A stretch of 6,942 nt of DNA from NCBI GenBank assembly GCA_902767355.1, contig CACXHG010000176.1, forward strand, positions 1-6,942, given 5' to 3'. This document shows positions 4,521 through 6,942 of the stretch, one piece after another. A model generated the notes under the pieces. The model had not been told where the DNA came from. It made no database searches and saw only the letters and a program-made list of their open reading frames with translations. The translations under genes and the position numbers were made by a program. Every line of letters begins with the position of its first letter. Position 1 is the stretch's first letter. This stretch comes from an uncultured Bacteroidia bacterium (GTDB lineage: Bacteria; Bacteroidota; Bacteroidia; Bacteroidales; UBA932).

Positions 4521-6942
4521 CTATTTCTCCTCTTCGGGTTTAAGTTGCATAAAGATATATTCCTTGCGATGCTTGGCCTCCTTGTCGCGCTCGCCCTTCT
4601 TGCTGAGCACGGCATAGAATACCGGCACCACGATGAGGGTGATGAAGGTGGACACCAGCAGGCCGCCGATAACCACGATACCCATAGGATGCCACATCTC
4701 GCTGCCTTCGCCTGTGCTCAGGGCCATGGGCACCATGCCCAGGATGGTGGTCAGCGCCGTCATCAGCACGGGACGCAGACGGCTGCGGCCGGACAGGGTC
4801 ACAGCGTCGTTGATGTCGTGCCCGCGCTCGCGCATCAGATTGATGTAATCGACCAGCACGATACCGTTCTTGACCACGATACCCATCAGCATAATCACTC
4901 CCAGGGCGCCGATCAAATCGAGAGAGGTGTTGGTGATCAGCAGGGCCAGGATGACGCCGGTAATGGCAAACGGGATGGACAGCATGATGATGGCCGGCTT
5001 GGAGAAGGACTCGAACTGGGAAGCCATCACCACATAAACCAGCATCAGCACCATGAACAGCAGCATCAGCATATTGCCGAAACTTTCCTGCTGCTCTTCA
5101 TAGTCACCGGCCAGGGTGTAGGTGACGCCGTTGGGCATATTGATGTCACCCATCACGCCGCTGATCTGCTGCGCCAGCTCGCCCAGCGACACCTTGTAGG
5201 GCGTAACACTCACGCTCACATAGCGCTGGCGGCTCTTGCGCTCTATCTTGGGCGGCGCAAAATACTCGTTGACAGTGGCTATCTCGCCCAGTTTGACACG
5301 GCTGCCGGTCGGGGTCGGGATAGTCAGATCCAGGATGTCGGAGATGCTGTTGCGGTTTTCTTCCTTCAGACGCACCACGATGTCGTATTCGTCGCCGTCC
5401 TCTTTGAGATAACCCACGGTGAGACCGTTCACCCGGTTACGGATATAGGTGGATACCACCGACGAACTCACGCCCAGCTGGGAGACTTTCTCCTTGTCCA
5501 CAACCACATTCAGCTCGGGACGGTCCTTGTCGCGGCTGATCTTGACATCGCGGGCACCGGGAACCTTGTCGCGAATGGCATCGCTCACCTCATTGGCCAC
5601 GATATTGGTCGCGTCAAAGTCATAGCCATAGATTTCGACATTCACGGTAGAGGCTCCGCCGCCACCGCCAAAGCCGCTGGAAACCACGCACTGGAAGCGC
5701 ACGATCTCGGGATACTTGGCGATTTCTTCGCGCAGAACCTCGGCAATCTCAAAGATGGAACGTTCGCGCTCGTTTTTCGGCACGCACACCACCATCATCG
5801 AAATGGTGTTGTTGGTGGTATTGGAGAAGATGGCGGACGCGCCGCTGTCGTCGTTGGTACCGGCGGTGGTGGCCAGACGCTTCATCTCCGGAACCAGCTC
5901 CCAGAACCGCGCTTCAAGGGCGCGCGCGGTGAGCAGGGTCTGCTCTATCTTGGTGCCGTTCTGCAACTCTATGTTGATGCTGACGCGGCTGTTGTCGGTC
6001 TGCTGCATAAAGTCGGTGCCGATCTTGCCGGTGGCAAGCGGTATGAGCGATACTGCAAAGAGAGCGAAGGCTATCAGCAGGGTGATGGCCTTATGCCTTA
6101 GGCACCAGCCCAGCAGGCGGGCGTAGGCGTTGTCCACCTTGTCCAGGAAACCGACCACATATTTCTGATACCAGTCGTTCTTTTTCTCCATATCGACCAG
6201 CTGGCCCTTCTCGTCCACAGCCACCTTGCGGGGCTTGAGCATCTTGCTGGCCAGCGTAGGGGTCAGGGTAATGGCCACCAGGGTAGAAGTGGCCACCACG
6301 ATGGTCACAATCCAGCCCAGCTCCTTGAACAGGATGCCGGCCATACCGCGCAGCATAGTCAGCGGGATAAACACGGCCGCAATCACCAATGTCGTGGCGA
6401 TGACAGAAACCCAAACCTCGTTGGTACCGTAGATGGCCGCATCGCGGGGCGAGCTGCCGCGGTCTATATGCTTGGTGATATTTTCCAGCACCACAATCGC
6501 GTCGTCCACCACCATACCGATGGCAACCGTGAGGGAGCAGAGCGAGATGATGTTGAGCGAGCTGTCTGCCAGCCAGAGATATATAAAGCCGACTATCAGG
6601 GCGATAGGGATTGTGATGCCGATGATAAAGGTGGCCCTCCACTTGCCCAGGAAGAAGAATACCACCAGCACCACGAACAGCAGGGCATAGAGGATGGATT
6701 CTTCCAGCGAGTTGATGGAGTCCTCGATATCTTCGGAGGTATCGAACAGAACCTGTATCTGGATATCGTCCGGCAGGTTGTGTTTGATATTCTCCATCTC
6801 CTTGCGCACATCGCGGCAGATCTTAACGGTGTTGGCACCGGACTGCTTGGTGATGCGCATACGCACGCCGTCGCGGCCGTTGGTCTTCTCGTCCAGCGAG
6901 AGGTCCTTGATGGTGTCTCGCACCGTGGCCAAATCCTTCACG
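4521..6942 (-). CDS. RND efflux permease, HAE1 (AcrB/MexB) type, N-terminus cut off by window edge
   Basis: The frame is open from the window edge to TAG at 4521 and shows 806 residues; residue numbers here count from the GTG at 6941, which is an internal valine codon and not a start. Inner-membrane RND permeases of about 1,040 residues export drugs and other amphiphiles using the proton gradient, together with a periplasmic adaptor and an outer-membrane channel. Visible parts are the end of the first porter domain (1-80), transmembrane segments TM2-TM6 (about 84-232), a cytoplasmic linker, TM7 (about 285-303), the second large periplasmic domain (304-620) and TM8-TM12 (622-779). The proton-relay aspartates are present as VVDDAIVVLEN (D146, D147), and the partner lysine as VVKNGIVLVDY (K691), matching AcrB D407, D408 and K940. 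This marks the HAE1 class and argues against metal-type CusA/CzcA. About 250 residues are missing. Adaptor and channel genes are presumably upstream, outside the window. Confidence 0.95.
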   Translation of the reverse strand, partial: VKDLATVRDTIKDLSLDEKTNGRDGVRMRITKQSGANTVKICRDVRKEMENIKHNLPDDIQIQVLFDTSEDIEDSINSLEESILYALLFVVLVVFFFLGKWRATFIIGITIPIALIVGFIYLWLADSSLNIISLCSLTVAIGMVVDDAIVVLENITKHIDRGSSPRDAAIYGTNEVWVSVIATTLVIAAVFIPLTMLRGMAGILFKELGWIVTIVVATSTLVAITLTPTLASKMLKPRKVAVDEKGQLVDMEKKNDWYQKYVVGFLDKVDNAYARLLGWCLRHKAITLLIAFALFAVSLIPLATGKIGTDFMQQTDNSRVSINIELQNGTKIEQTLLTARALEARFWELVPEMKRLATTAGTNDDSGASAIFSNTTNNTISMMVVCVPKNERERSIFEIAEVLREEIAKYPEIVRFQCVVSSGFGGGGGASTVNVEIYGYDFDATNIVANEVSDAIRDKVPGARDVKISRDKDRPELNVVVDKEKVSQLGVSSSVVSTYIRNRVNGLTVGYLKEDGDEYDIVVRLKEENRNSISDILDLTIPTPTGSRVKLGEIATVNEYFAPPKIERKSRQRYVSVSVTPYKVSLGELAQQISGVMGDINMPNGVTYTLAGDYEEQQESFGNMLMLLFMVLMLVYVVMASQFESFSKPAIIMLSIPFAITGVILALLITNTSLDLIGALGVIMLMGIVVKNGIVLVDYINLMRERGHDINDAVTLSGRSRLRPVLMTALTTILGMVPMALSTGEGSEMWHPMGIVVIGGLLVSTFITLIVVPVFYAVLSKKGERDKEAKHRKEYIFMQLKPEEEK

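Noticed and set aside
4089..6101. A 670-codon open frame on the plus strand, opposite the RND, PII-like and thioredoxin genes.
   Set aside because: It is antisense to genes with unmistakable protein motifs, its translation is histidine- and glycine-rich without domains, and it arises from the codon bias of a GC-rich minus-strand gene.
4521..6942. Metal-exporting (CusA/CzcA) identity for the RND permease, prompted by the PII-like neighbour.
   Set aside because: TM4 carries the adjacent aspartate pair and TM10 the lysine of the HAE1 class; the metal-type TM4 pattern is absent.

Overview
The window looks like chromosomal DNA from a GC-rich member of the Bacteroidota, most likely a Bacteroidales gut-type bacterium; genus cannot be assigned from this stretch. 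The reasons are a PorT-like outer-membrane barrel, a Bacteroidota-style RND permease, a short secreted TPR protein, and promoter-like sequences matching the phylum's unusual consensus (-33 TTTG, -7 TAnnTTTG), one of them with a textbook 20-bp spacer. All seven genes lie on the minus strand, so the window reads right to left. No RNA gene, insertion sequence, CRISPR array or phage gene was seen.

Layout, in transcription order. (1) 6942-4521: an HAE1-type RND efflux permease missing its N-terminal ~250 residues beyond the window edge, followed after 6 bp by a 97-residue PII-like (GlnB-fold) protein at 4514-4221. (2) 4192-2272: a tight three-gene block of thioredoxin, outer-membrane beta-barrel protein and long-chain polyprenyl diphosphate synthase, with gaps of 1 and 3 bp. 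A candidate promoter for this block overlaps the stop codon of the PII-like gene. (3) A 98-bp intergenic gap carrying a very good Bacteroidota promoter, then a secreted TPR protein (2173-1211), whose last 13 bases overlap the start of a U32-family peptidase-like protein (1223 to beyond position 1).

Functionally the stretch is mostly envelope and housekeeping: multidrug export, thiol redox, an outer-membrane protein, the isoprenoid side chain for a quinone or lipid carrier, a periplasmic TPR scaffold, and a probable RNA-modifying U32 protein. The most interesting point is the PII-like gene directly behind the RND pump gene. PII-like proteins near metal-type RND pumps have been described, but here the permease carries the proton-relay residues of the drug-exporting (HAE1) class, and the PII-like protein has lost both the uridylylation tyrosine and the classical B-loop. 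That suggests a dedicated sensor or regulator of the pump. I see no clearly new multi-gene system beyond this pair.
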